From assembly GCA_003427395.1 (NCBI GenBank), contig BFEA01000012.1, positions 2,198,439-2,220,078 of the forward strand: a stretch of DNA of 21,640 bases, read 5' to 3'. A program made the position numbers and the translations under genes. This stretch comes from Chara braunii. Lineage: Eukaryota; Streptophyta; Charophyceae; Charales; Characeae. The notes under the pieces are model-generated. The model searched no databases and had not been told where the DNA came from. It was given only the letters and a program-made list of their open reading frames with translations. Shown here in pieces: positions 8,505 through 18,583 of this stretch (positions within the stretch are counted from its first letter, which is position 1; every line of letters starts with the position of its first letter).

Positions 8505-8697
8505 CCTGGTAAAAACCTCTACCCCCCCCGTTTCCCTTCTCCTTTTTACCCCTCTCTATCGTGGTCATCTCCCCTCTCTCCCTTGTCCGCACGCTGGTCT
8601 TTGCCTCCCTCTCGCTGCTCCATAATGATAATCCGAGCGCTGCGATCGGGGCCCTGCTCTCCGTAATGCATCTGGCCTTATTCGCGACCAGGTAAGT
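8505..8697 (+). other. Second pyrimidine-rich tract with strong donor-like site
   Basis: A C+T-rich stretch (8510-8625, weaker to 8680) ends in CAG/GTAAGTAT (GT at 8692-8693), a full match to the 5' splice-site consensus. An acceptor-like TTTCTTCAACAG ends at 9013, giving a possible 322-base intron. No coding frame is conserved on either side, so this may be a non-coding leader exon or chance. Confidence 0.3.
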
Positions 8698-9117
8698 ATC
8701 TCCGACCTCCCTGCGTTTGTCCTTTTCCTTTTCTCTTCCTCCTTCGTCTTCGTCAACTCCCTGCTTTCATCTTCTTTGTCCCACTCTTGGTGTCAACCTC
8801 CCTTCTTATTCTGTATCTCTCATCCCTTCCAACAATAAGACCTCCGCTTGACCGAATCGCCCGACGCTTTCATCCAAAATTCTACCGTCGAATTGCACGG
8901 TCTCATGTAGTCTCACGACCAGCCCCTTCCGACGCATGTTGGGCCGGTACCCTCCCACGGTCTCCTCCATCTGCCGACTGTCGGGTGCGGGCTCAGGCCC
9001 CTTTCTTCAACAGGTCGTAGGCTTACGAACCGAGCTGGGTTTGTTGGTTCCAAAATCGGTCCCGTAAACTAAGAACTGTCATATTTACTCATTTGTGTTT
9101 AGTGAAGTTGGAATTTA
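8698..9117. other. Possible intron, then featureless sequence
   Basis: Apart from the donor-to-acceptor pairing (8692 to 9013) there is no recognisable feature. The sequence is pyrimidine-rich to about 8850 and GC-richer between 8860 and 9000. Confidence 0.3.
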
Positions 9118-9166
9118 CGTTCGTAGTTCAAGAGTTCGGGTGTCTGCCAACTGAGCTAGGCCCATC
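9118..9166 (-). mobile_element. tRNA-like (SINE head) fragment
   Basis: Read on the minus strand, 9144-9158 is TAGCTCAGTTGGCAG, an excellent RNA polymerase III A box as found in tRNA genes and tRNA-derived SINEs. The following bases resemble an anticodon arm (ACCCGAACTCTTGAACTACG), but no B box follows at the expected distance. This is a truncated tRNA pseudogene or SINE head. Confidence 0.45.
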
Positions 9167-9179
9167 GACTCTGGTATCG

Positions 9180-10230
9180 GTCTCGAGGACCCTAAACAAA
9201 AAACAGATTTAAAATAAAGTCAAAAATAAGAAAACAAAAATAAAACGGAAAGGGGAAGGGAGGAGAGACAGGAGGGGGAGGAGCTCGTTGGAACTCCTTC
9301 AGTCCCACCAAGGGGGCCTGCGATCGGGACAAATTAGCAAAACCGAGGAGGACCGTGGGCCCTCAACCCCCAAATTCCCTCCTTCGCGATCCGCTGCTCC
9401 CTTATCGCTGACTGACCTCGATCCCTTAACCTGTTGCTTAAAAGTTTGATATCGTAACGTATAGTGCTAGGCCCAAGGCTGGATGTAAAAGGTGCAGATT
9501 CTATTATAAAACGTATGCATCCCGGCCTAGACCTATCAGGCTGCACCAAAGGCCGCACCTTGGCCCAAGGGGGACTCCCACGGTCACCACACACCCGCAC
9601 CCACCGTTTGAAGAGGCCGGCTTTGCTCACGGTTGCCACGCCCATAACCAGGTTGCACTGCCGCCAAGGATTTCGGCTCCCCCACACGACTACTCCCTTA
9701 AAAGCCCGGACTTCTATCATCTCGACGTCAGGAAATTCTGACTTTTACTTATGGCATACCTCATTCATACAAATTATGCTAAGGTCGTTAGAGGCTTTTA
9801 CTGTTAACCAAGCACGACCAACCTAGGCACCCAGCGCACTCCGCGCCACGCGGACCCAAACGCCGTCTTAAATAGGTCAACAATAGTCACTTTTATCTAC
9901 AGCACTAATGACCAGTGTGGGCGCTGACCATAACGATGTCAATTCCTATGCACGTGCACTGCGTGTGCACAAACATACTAATCAAAAACTGACCTTACCT
10001 TAGTCCGTGCCTCTTCCTAGGAATCGTTGATCCCCATCGGCTAGATACAACACTAACATACATCCGAAATTTCAACGTGCGTTCCAAAGTGCGCGCCCAC
10101 ACACTTCCTAATCTCATCACACACATGCTTCTGTTCCGACTTCTAGGAGTCGGCTGCGGGCCTCATAAAAATAAATGTGTCACTATCACAAACATCAGTA
10201 CACTTGCAGCCCATGCGAGCCGCAACAATA
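9180..10230. other. No recognisable gene
   Basis: Positions 9185-9250 are A-rich. From 9334 to 9826 the sequence is relatively GC-rich and open on both strands (minus 9334-9720, plus 9464-9826), but neither translation shows a family I recognise. The remaining 400 bases are featureless. Confidence 0.4.
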
Positions 10231-10233
10231 TGG

Positions 10234-10351
10234 GCAAATACCCTTTTATCTAGGTTGTTGGATCGGACGTCCGGGACCCCCCTGACCGTCCGGGATGTCC
10301 GACCGGATGTCTGGTCGGATGTCCGACCGGACAGGGGTTCTCCGACCTAGC

Positions 10352-10397
<46 letters not shown>

Positions 10398-10651
10398 AAT
10401 CTCAGAAAAATCTGAAACAAATATATGTTATGTGATATAACAAAACAAGCAACTTTTGCCTTGGAGTTATGTTCAAATTCGCAATCAATCATGATTTAAA
10501 AATCGAAAACCGACAAAAATATATATATTTTTTTACAAAAAAAAACTTTTTTTCCCGGACGACGAAGGTACCGGATGTATGGGGGAGACGTCCGGGGGAG
10601 ACGACCGGCCCCCGGACCATTGGTAACCTAGCCTTTTATAAGGGTATTTGC
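10234..10651. mobile_element. 418-bp non-autonomous TIR element with 43-A tract
   Basis: The left end reads GCAAATACCCTT (10234-10245). The right end, reverse complemented from 10651, reads the same 12 bases. After a short length difference both ends share CTAGGTT. Inside the left end a 15-bp block, GGATGTCCGACCGGA, is repeated at 10293-10307 and 10317-10331, among further GTCCGG words. The right end has matching CCGGACG, GACGTCCGG and GACCGG words (10555-10615). Palindromic subterminal repeats like these are known transposase-binding sites in hAT and CACTA elements. The middle holds an uninterrupted 43-A run (10354-10396). No target duplication is clear and there is no transposase ORF, so the superfamily is not assigned. 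Confidence 0.65.
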
Positions 10652-10904
10652 ATCGACAACACAACTATGTCATGTGGATAAGCAAACAGGTCATGATCTG
10701 AACTTGTCATCGAATCAAATAGGGCTACCCTCATTTTTATAAAAGGAAAAATAAAACAATCACAGGTACATAGATTACGGTTTTCTCTCTCAGACTAGCC
10801 ATTTTAGGTTCCTTTTTTTTGGGGAAGGCTTAGCATGGGGGGTTCGAGGGGGGTTACCACAGATAACATCACCCACATACCCTACTTTACAACTCCGCTA
10901 ATAA

Positions 10905-11085
10905 CATCGCCTCACTACCTCGCATGGTACCGCCCAACCCACACAGTACAATCCATTCCACATAGTATGACCTACATAGTACCCCATAACCAGACCAGTT
11001 AGCCTATATTGTACCACCCAACCCACGTGGTGTCACTCAAGCCACATAACACCACCAAGTAGTCATGGTACAATCTAGCAAGAGG
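10905..11085. repeat. Degenerate ~20-bp tandem repeat
   Basis: CCCAACCCACACAGTAC, CATTCCACATAGTATGAC, CTACATAGTACC and CCCAACCCACGTGGTGTC follow one another as variants of a CCAACCCACATAGTACC unit of about 18-22 bp. Conservation is poor in the middle. No coding content is visible. Confidence 0.5.
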
Positions 11086-11930
11086 GGCGGGCGCCATGCG
11101 CCATGTCCATGCCAAAAGTAAGGGTTGAGACATTATCTTGATGATATTATTCCGTGTCTCAGGTTGTGTGCTCGACCTCTGTCCCCACCATTAAATATTT
11201 GTCCTCTTTTCCTATAAGTTATGTTGCAAATTGTTTGTTCTGATCTGAACCACTAGTAATGATAGAGCCACTATGCATTTTTTTGCTTATATATATGTAA
11301 TTTTAAAATTGCTCACGGAAACATCACCTCGACTAACCAATGTTGAAGCAACATGAAAAAACCATATCTATCCCACTTAAGCAAGCTTTGAATTGGGTTT
11401 GTTTCTTACAAGAGGCTAATTTGCACTCGATAGGGATATCGGGAAGGAAAAAAAGTGGAAGGGTAAGACAATCTCTGACATCATCCCCTGCCCAACCACC
11501 ATTTCACATTCATTCACCACTTTAATAAAACAAACTACGACCATGATGAATATAATGGAATTCTCTTTCTTGCTCACACCCGGTTTGCCAAACTGCTTGC
11601 AGACTTCTTCGTGGACACCTCCCAAAATAAAAGAAGTACTGTAATAATATTTGAGCTCTAAAGTTGTATCCCAAACTCTGCTAAAATGCAAAAGTAACCA
11701 CTACCAAACTGTCGTCTAAAAGACCAATTTCATATTATAAACTCTATACAGTGCTTACTAGCGGCAGGCAGAGCAGACACTACTGATCCAGGAGTGTGAT
11801 TTGCTCCCCCTCACCTCATCATTGATGATGATATACAACGGTTCTGACACATGCAATCATACAATGAGACCATAGTGACTATAACCCTAAAACGTGAACT
11901 CATAAGCTAAAACGACAAAGATGGAATCAT
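11086..11930. other. No recognisable feature
   Basis: AT-rich non-coding sequence. A 7-bp inverted pair, TCATCAT and ATGATGA, lies at 11816-11831. Open frames at 11340-11525 and 11416-11691 (opposite strands) have no recognisable domains. Confidence 0.4.
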
Positions 11931-11936
11931 CCATAT

Positions 11937-12185
11937 GTGATGGACAACCTCACGCCGAACCCTGCTTCCTGCTTAGAGTACAGTGCATGTTTGGGAAGAC
12001 ACTCTGCAAGGGGTATGTCAAAGATTCTTGAACCGAAGGTGGAGTTCCAATTCGTAGTAGGAATTGCCATGAATTGGTTTGATAGTTCTGTCTTCGGTGA
12101 AGGACAGGGAAACCTATTAAGACATTGCAAAGATCCGTGGAGTGTCACGAAAAAATACAACATTTGTGGCCTCCCATTCCCTTAG
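11937..12185 (+). other. Unassigned 82-codon open frame, both strands open
   Basis: The plus-strand frame reads ATG to TAG and encodes 82 residues of normal, non-repetitive composition, including EPKVEFQFVVGIAMNWFDSS at about residues 33-52. The minus strand is open over almost the same span (11927-12163, 78 residues). This is the most protein-like stretch in the window by composition, but I recognise no family on either strand and see no exon boundaries or promoter. It could be a fragment of a decayed transposon gene, an organelle-derived insert or chance. Confidence 0.15.
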
Positions 12186-12189
12186 GAAG

Positions 12190-13367
12190 ATATGGTCGTT
12201 ATGATTAGCGTGATACTGAAAGAAGAGAGTGTTGAGCTTCATGGTATAGCGTCAAAGAGGTCCCCACTAAGAGAGTCTACATAGACACATAAATGAGGAT
12301 AGAGGCTTAAGACTATGATAAATGCAGCTTAGTGGGTCTATAGTCCATTGTTCATAGAGCGAAGGCTTATTGCTAGTGTAATGATTTTCTTAGGGGGATG
12401 TCTGAGGGACTGGGAACGCGAAGTTCATCTCCTACGTGGGGAAACAATCCTCAACTGACTGTACTAAATGAGGTTCGAGCCTTATAAGAGCGGGAAAAAA
12501 AAGTCCCCAAGAAGCTGTGAATGTACAGGGAAGGATGTTAGGGAGTAATGATGATCAGTTACTCCCACGGTGGCTGTGACATATAAAATCTGATGCTGCG
12601 AAGTCCCTAATAAGTGATGATTATGGTATTGTCGTCGACACTTACAGACGTGAAACACAATGAGTGTACAAGTGAGATTGCAAAAATCGGTCAATGTGCA
12701 ATTATGTGTCCCACAAAGACGAAATATCTCAACCGAGCCTTCTCTCAGTGATATTTCAAATCTTTGTGTGACACGTAAGGCCCTACAACAAATATTAGTC
12801 CTCAGGTTTGTACTGAAAATAAAACGTTCAAGACCTTGAAAAAGTTAAAGCTCGAAATTAATAATTGTGAGTTACTGGTTAGGCAGAAATAAGAAGTAGG
12901 GAGGAAAGTTGTTTCTATAGTCATAAAACCATATCCTATAAATCCCACGCAGCGAGTTTCATTGGTGAAGATGCATTTCTCGCGCATTGCATGCACACAC
13001 CAAGTGTTGATAATTATTGTAGAGAAAGGTGGGTAGAGGGAGATTCTTGATAGCAGATTGACCACTTGTGACGCATGAGATTCGAAAAGTTGTTGAAAAC
13101 AGATAATCATTATGTCGAGTCTTACACTCATGCAATGCATACATTCGAAAAAGATGCCATCATAAAAAAAATATAAACCTCTCGATACCGAGATATTTAT
13201 CGATATTCATAATCCATATTGTGTTCCATGACTCAACTCTAGATACCCAAATACAACTTAAACGAGAAAACCTTCATGAAAAGGGAAAAAACACATTAAT
13301 CTACTTTCTTACATATATTATGAGCAAATAGTCACTTAATCACACCTCTGTTCAATTGAGGGTTGTC
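12190..13367. other. No gene; one 8-bp hairpin at 12541-12566
   Basis: GGGAGTAA (12541-12548) and TTACTCCC (12559-12566) form a perfect 8-bp inverted repeat with a 10-base loop. Otherwise I see AT-rich sequence without repeats or coding signals. Minus-strand open frames at 12482-12694 and 12802-13140 have no recognisable motif. Confidence 0.5.
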
Positions 13368-13437
13368 AATCCTCCGTTCATAACTTAATGAATGCGATGG
13401 GGATTGTCACCTCACCACCCTAATTAACATGTGAGGT
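13368..13437. repeat. Nested inverted repeats round an AACTTA loop
   Basis: TTCAT (13377-13381) and ATGAA (13388-13392) pair round AACTTA. Outside them CAATCC (13368-13373) and GGATTG (13401-13406) also pair. Immediately downstream ACCTCAC (13409-13415) and GTGAGGT (13431-13437) form another 7-bp stem. The loop word and stem type recall the units at 3844-4830, and CACCAACTTGC near 13491 may be a further relic. This looks like a decayed second locus of the same repeat family, although short matches could be chance. Confidence 0.4.
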
Positions 13438-13599
13438 TCATGCAAGCCCCATAATTTGTAACAGTGGTCCGCTGACCCCACTTGATTGGTCACCAACTTG
13501 CAAAAACTCTCCAACTCGCCAGTCATCTACCTAACCAACCAAACTATTTGATTTAACTTTATCACTTGAAAGTTGAAAAAATAGATAGCAAGAAACTAC

Positions 13600-14060
13600 T
13601 TGTAGAATTTATACGTGTGTGAAAAAGAACAAACACATGCATGCAGTGTGAGTGTAGGAACAAAGGAAGCGTAAAAAAATATGGAGGAAGATTTAAGGAC
13701 TCTGCAGAATCAACCCACAACGTGAAGAATGCAGCGTCTCCTCACATGATGATCCGATACACAGGGCATTGGGCTAATCACGACGAGAAAGATATAGGCA
13801 AAAAAAAAAACTTCAAGAAGGAGGAAAAAGGATGACGAAAAGAGATTGGAGGGGAGTGAATGAAACAAAAAACAATTGGAAAAATGCGTAATGAGCAGGG
13901 GTAAACTTGAAGAATCACAAGGGATAAAGGTACATATATGAACGATCGAAAGCAACAAAAAAATACGTTCGCACTGCAATTAAAATTCAAGAGAACATGA
14001 ACTTGAGAGAGTAAGCAATGAAGGTTTGTTAGGCGAATGATCAAAAGAGAAGATTGACAA
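13600..14060. other. Purine-rich, gene-free tract
   Basis: The plus strand is rich in A and G (for example GAAGGAGGAAAAAGGATGA near 13816). Minus-strand open frames here (13710-13979, 13778-14044) are Phe/Ser/Leu-rich readings of this bias, not recognised proteins. Confidence 0.4.
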
Positions 14061-15630
14061 AGCCTTTATTTGATATGCGAATGCGCATGTGGGATCTAAA
14101 ATTCAAAAACTTACGTTGTGAAAAAATAAAAATTATGAGTTTCATACAATTCACTCTGAGAAGTAGATCGTCAAGCACCTCTCGCGAAGATCTGAAGTAC
14201 CATCTTACCTCTCGCTAATCACACATGGACACCAAGAGTTGGAGCCATGTACATACCTAAACCTCCAACACCTATCACCTCGTTCTACCATCCTATTTCT
14301 TAAAAGAACACAAACTACACAACTCAATCGCCACTCCAAAAACTCAAGAGAGGGTGTGCAAAGTATATTAGGAAGTGGAGATGAAATTTCGAGTCAGGAG
14401 TGAATCTCAAGTGACGGGTTTCACAAGGTAAGTAAGGAAACAAGTCAGTTAGACAATTTGCGAGAGGTGAAGGATAAAGCCGAAAATAAAAATTTTAAAT
14501 GAGGAGACCTTTGGTCCGAGCAAAAAGGGTGACAGGCTAGATTGTCACAATCGTCGTTGGCACCACATACTCTTTTCATATCCAAAAGGGTTATGGAATT
14601 ACAGGTATACGAAAGATCATGTCACACTGGCAAGTGTCGTTTTTGCGACTTATAAAATCCCGAGCTCGATGCGGATACCCTTAATTTAGTGCTCTGAACT
14701 TGGTAATCCTAGTCACTTTGCGCCTTGTACAAAATCATACTCAAAGTCAAGGTTTTGGTAGTGATCCTAACGCCTGCACTCAAAGCACACGGTCTGTGTC
14801 AAAAAAAAGTGATGGTGGGCCTGAGTATCATTACGATTTTTTAGTAAGGTAGGAGCAGATCACAAAGTGGAAACTCATTTTCTATGATAACAAACACGAA
14901 GACGACGTAAGCAGAGCAATTATTTTCAACTGAGAAGAAGTGAGGGCGACCAATAGACATCATTGCTTCTCTCACATCCCACTCATAAACCTATGACGTT
15001 TTTCTTAATATAGGAATGACACTGGTTAAAGAGAAGCAATATGATGGTGCTAACTTCGTTCTTAACAATTACCGTAAATATCCATTATTATTCAGAACAT
15101 TAAAGGAAAGGAGGAAAAAAACTAGCCACCATTGTTGCACAATCTTAATACACTATTTTCGCATCAGCTCATCGACATTTCAACATTACCACATTCACGT
15201 ATCATACTCATATTATTCATTTACGCACTTCGTTGAAAATTCAAACCATATGCGTTATCCGTGTCAAAGCATGAGATAAAATATGAACATGCGAGAGGAA
15301 GAAAAATGATAAAAGAAAAAGAGAATTACACATGCATAAGACCCCAAGAAATAATATACAAAGCGCTGCCACATCTCTCTCTTCCCACAATTTCACAGAA
15401 AAAAATTATGATAACCATAACCAAAGATTTCATCGCTAACAGTCGGTCATCACACGCCAGACTGCCACGGTTGTCACCCCGCTCGACCTAATCAGCAACC
15501 TAGATTCGCCAGTATTTTGCAGTCCATCATAGTGACACGTCAACCCCTGTTGATTGTGGTGAGTTCTTCGTGCCTGTTTGATCCACTCTTACACAAAGAC
15601 ATATCTTAGTTAGTTGATGTTGATGATCAC
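14061..15630. other. No recognisable feature
   Basis: I find no gene, RNA or convincing repeat. A donor-like AAGGTAAGTAAGG lies near 14426 and a TTATAAAATCCC word near 14650, but no exon or transcript structure accompanies either. Confidence 0.4.
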
Positions 15631-16020
15631 TCTAACTTTAAAAATAGAAGAGAGAGACAAAGTTGAGCTATTGAAACTTATGGCTGTGAGGATGCAAGCG
15701 GGAGAGCAAGAGAGATAGCCGAGAAGGAAAAGGAAGAAATTTTAGAGTTGGAAGAACATGATAAGTTGCATACTCGAATCGTTGTGTGATTGATAACCTT
15801 TCTTCAGACTATGATTCTTTATACATCTTCTCCAACGAGGTGATGAAAATTTGAAAGAAAGGGGAGAAGGGGGAGCTAAGAGTGAGAAGGTGGAGAATAA
15901 AGACAATTGAAAGTGCGCAACGAAGAAAACACAGAGAGAAAGACAATTGATAAGTTTTTTGTGAGAAGTAGGGGGTAAGGATATGGAGGTGTGGAGGATA
16001 TGACATGTTCAAAAAGTGAC
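15631..16020. other. Second purine-rich tract
   Basis: The plus strand carries long A+G runs. A short open frame near 15665-15789 reads a Glu/Lys-rich peptide (AREIAEKEKEEILELEEHDK) that would be helical, but it is only about 36 codons, has no ATG at a sensible place and comes from a purine-biased tract, so I do not call a gene. Confidence 0.3.
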
Positions 16021-16760
16021 GCGCGCAAAGGAGTGAAGTTCAATTTTAAGAAGCAACATGGTAAAGCAACAAAAAGCCAGAAACTCATTCCTGTTTATCA
16101 ACTAACTAAGAGTTTAAATTGCATGCAAGGCCATGCAAACACTGAATTATGCAAAAAGATATCGTAAGTAACATCGTGCTTTATTAACTCGTGAATCACC
16201 CACAGAGAATTTAAAAAAAAACTAAATGTTGTTTCACCCACGTTGTCGTCCAAAATGGTTGACCAAAAATATTGAACTGCATGCATGTGCATCTCTTACT
16301 GGACGCGATATCGAATTTGTAATGTGCTTGCTAACTTGAAGATGCACTCAACAAGTACTATTACACAAAATTGAAAAAAGTGAAGTTTAGAGATAAGTTG
16401 CGTAAATAATATTTCTTGCATGCAATTTATCTATCTATTGTGCAAAATTTGAAAATTTTTAAAAACTTAGCTGCATATTACAAACATGCCCCAAAATGGT
16501 ACTCAAACTGAGTCAAAACCCATCATGACCTATCACTTAGTCCGCCAAGATATATGCGCAAAACAGATCATAGCTCGTCACATTAGTTAAGGAAGGATTT
16601 CTTAGTATAGGTCATTGGACAAACATGTATAAGTAAAGGTGGTTCTTATGTCACCAATCTTTGTTTTGGATGGCACCGCCAACCATTTTGGCCCAATGGT
16701 GTACGACCTCTGAAGAATGTGGTATATGTTACATTATAACTTTGTCTTTGTTTTTGAAAG
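16021..16760. other. No recognisable feature
   Basis: AT-rich sequence with several GCATGC words (16121, 16278, 16418 regions). No inverted or tandem structure of note and no coding signal. Confidence 0.4.
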
Positions 16761-17130
16761 GTAGTGGTGGCTTAAAGCACTAGTACACAATACATCGGTC
16801 CGCGAGTGACAACATAAAATCCGCACCATTTCGGAGGCTGCCAATTTTTTATTTCAACGACGTCCCTGATTGTGTGGTGTCTCCGAGTTTTTCTTGTGAC
16901 GACAAAAACTAGCTGCAAGGCTGGGGCTGTGTACTAGCGGCTTAAACCACCAGTACCTGACCCATATATTACTCATGGGGCCTTCACTACGACCTTTCGA
17001 GGCTGTAAACGTAAAAATGGTTGTTGATGAAATTTACCAACGGTGGTGAGCCCCCGAAAGTTGTAGCGCGTTCACGAAAAGGGACGCGATCGATATATGG
17101 GAGAACTACTTGTGGCTTAAAGCTAAGATA
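16761..17130. repeat. ~172-bp degenerate tandem repeats with palindromic core
   Basis: A GGCTTAAA word recurs with CTTAAA at 16771, 16941 and 17116 (spacing 170 and 175 bp). In the second unit the flanks form an imperfect palindrome: GTACTAGCGG (16931-16940), loop CTTAAA, then CCACCAGTAC (16947-16956), with two mismatches. Unit 1 has the same layout with more mismatches and contains CACTAGTAC. Inside the units a second pairing recurs: TTCGGAG with CTCCGAG in unit 1, CTTTCG with CGAAAG in unit 2. The pattern recalls subterminal repeats of plant CACTA transposons, but no complete ends are seen. Confidence 0.5.
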
Positions 17131-17179
17131 TATCCTTTCCTCAATTTCACCTTTCACTACCTACCTCAAGGATCCAGCG

Positions 17180-17430
17180 ACCTAGCTCAGTTGGTAAGGC
17201 ACACAAGTGGCATTGAAGAGGCTTTGGGTTTAATCCTGATCGGCCTCATGCACCTTCCTGGGTAAGCTTGGTGCCTGCCACCTAGAGATAGGTCGTTGGT
17301 CCCCCCGAGTTACATTGAGCCACGTATCACCCGCGATCATCCCCACAGGGTCGATACCGACCCACAATTGGGTTGCAGTCGTGGGGCTTCATAGATTTAT
17401 CCCAGCCTGAAAAAAATAAATAATAAAAAA
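17180..17430 (+). mobile_element. tRNA-derived SINE
   Basis: The head is tRNA-like. CCTAGCTCAGTTGGTAAG (A box, about 17181-17198) is followed 40 bases later by a B-box-like GGGTTTAATCCTG (about 17226-17238; the tRNA form is GGTTCGAATCC). A ~165-bp non-tRNA body follows and the element ends in an A-rich tail with T interruptions (17410-17431). These parts in this order define a Pol III-transcribed SINE, which moves using a LINE reverse transcriptase. The B box has mutated and no target duplication is visible, so the copy is probably old. Confidence 0.7.
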
Positions 17431-17582
17431 AATGGGGTTGTAGGCTTGGCTATTAGAATTTCATTGGAATACTTGCCCGACCAGACAAAAAAAAATAATG
17501 ATAATTAAAAAAAAGAAATAATTTTAAATTTGGTAAAAAATTTCGATGTGAACTTGAGGCCAAAGTTGTTCAGTTACTTAAA

Positions 17583-17670
17583 AACCTAGCTCAGTGGGTA
17601 CACCAATGAACTGATAAAATATAGACCCGAGTTCGAATCCAGATGATGAAACTTGATGAATAAAATAAAA
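17583..17670 (+). mobile_element. Short tRNA-like SINE with A-rich tail
   Basis: CCTAGCTCAGTGGGTAC (A box, 17586-17602) and GAGTTCGAATCC (B box, 17629-17640) are both near-perfect and correctly spaced. The acceptor stem does not pair, so this is not a functional tRNA gene. A tail of AATAAAATAAAATA (17657-17670) follows after only about 15 bases. It is a very short SINE or a retrotransposed tRNA-like sequence. A similar A-rich stretch after CCCGACCAGAC at 17475-17518 may be the tail of another degraded copy between the two. Confidence 0.65.
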
Positions 17671-17889
17671 TATTTCATAATTGTCTGCGGTCAGCTCCAT
17701 GATGATATCTCAAGATCGTCGTCTTGTCAAAAAAAGAAAAAAGAAAAACAAGTTGTTCAGTTTATTTATCTGCATAACATAGTTGTTTTTCAGAGTTTGT
17801 GGATTTTTTTGTTGGAACCTTCCGTGGTCCATGCACGGCTGGGCCGCCTAGGAAAAGAGGTTGACCCATGCGGTTCGGTTGGTAGTCTA

Positions 17890-17917
17890 GGTTGTAGGGT
17901 TTTCAAACCCTATAACC
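17890..17917. repeat. 13-bp hairpin followed by T-run
   Basis: GGTTGTAGGGTTT (17890-17902) pairs with AAACCCTATAACC (17905-17917) across a 2-base loop, with 12 Watson-Crick pairs and one G-T pair. The arms contain a telomere-like AAACCCTA word. A run of eight T begins at 17922. A hairpin and T-run is a bacterial terminator shape, but nothing else here is bacterial, so the terminator reading is not supported. Confidence 0.7.
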
Positions 17918-18235
17918 CCAATTTTTTTTCTCGAAACCGATAAGTTTTGCGCATTTTTTTAAATGAAAAAGGAAGATGGTAAAATGAGAAATTAGAAAGA
18001 GAATTCAAACTCTCTCTACTTTAGTGAATTTTCGGCAATTCCTAAATATTTCCCTACTGCCACCCTTTCTTAACGTTTTTTTTTTTTTTTTGAATTCAAA
18101 ATACTTTATTGAATTTACTATGGCGGTTCTGTATCTTTTTTGCTATTTTTCTTAATGAACAAATCAATTTGATTGAAATCCTCATTGCAAATGAAATTAC
18201 TAGTTTATAATAATAAATAGAACTATCAACAAAAT

Positions 18236-18294
18236 AATATAAAGAAGATCTTGTTAAAAAAAAAAAAAAAAAAAAGGAACATCTTCTTTATATT
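18236..18294. repeat. 14-bp foldback round an A20 run
   Basis: AATATAAAGAAGAT (18236-18249) and ATCTTCTTTATATT (18281-18294) are perfect reverse complements. The 31-base interval between them contains 20 consecutive A (18256-18275). A 16-T run sits at 18076-18091, upstream. This could be a very small foldback element into which a poly-A tract grew. Confidence 0.75.
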
Positions 18295-18477
18295 CTAAAT
18301 TAAATATTACATATATACTCTAAATATTCTATCAATGAGGCAATCTCGATATTACCTAGATGAGGTATTTATGGAACTACAGTGTTTATCAAAATTTTAT
18401 GCTGATATTTCTTCTCTTAAGAGATAACTACAATACTCTTTGCAAGGTACGGTACTGTCCTCTGACAAGAAGACAAT

Positions 18478-18517
18478 CGAAATCACATCAATAATCTCTA
18501 TTATTGATGTGATTTCG
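18478..18517. repeat. Perfect 18-bp hairpin with 4-base loop
   Basis: CGAAATCACATCAATAAT (18478-18495) and ATTATTGATGTGATTTCG (18500-18517) match at all 18 positions round a CTCT loop. It is the longest perfect stem with a tight loop in the window. No terminator T-run and no neighbouring gene are present. The stem is short for a miRNA precursor. It may be a recent snap-back replication product. Confidence 0.9.
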
Positions 18518-18583
18518 TCTGCCTCCAAGAGACCCGCCAAGACTCATTTGCATGACAATTGTTTTTGGGAGAAAAAGGGAGGT

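Noticed and set aside
17890-17930. Rho-independent terminator
   Set aside because: Hairpin plus T-run has the shape, but there is no upstream gene and the surrounding DNA is eukaryotic in character.
18478-18517. miRNA precursor or histone-type stem-loop
   Set aside because: An 18-bp stem is too short for a typical plant miRNA precursor, the loop and flanks do not match the histone element and no gene is adjacent.
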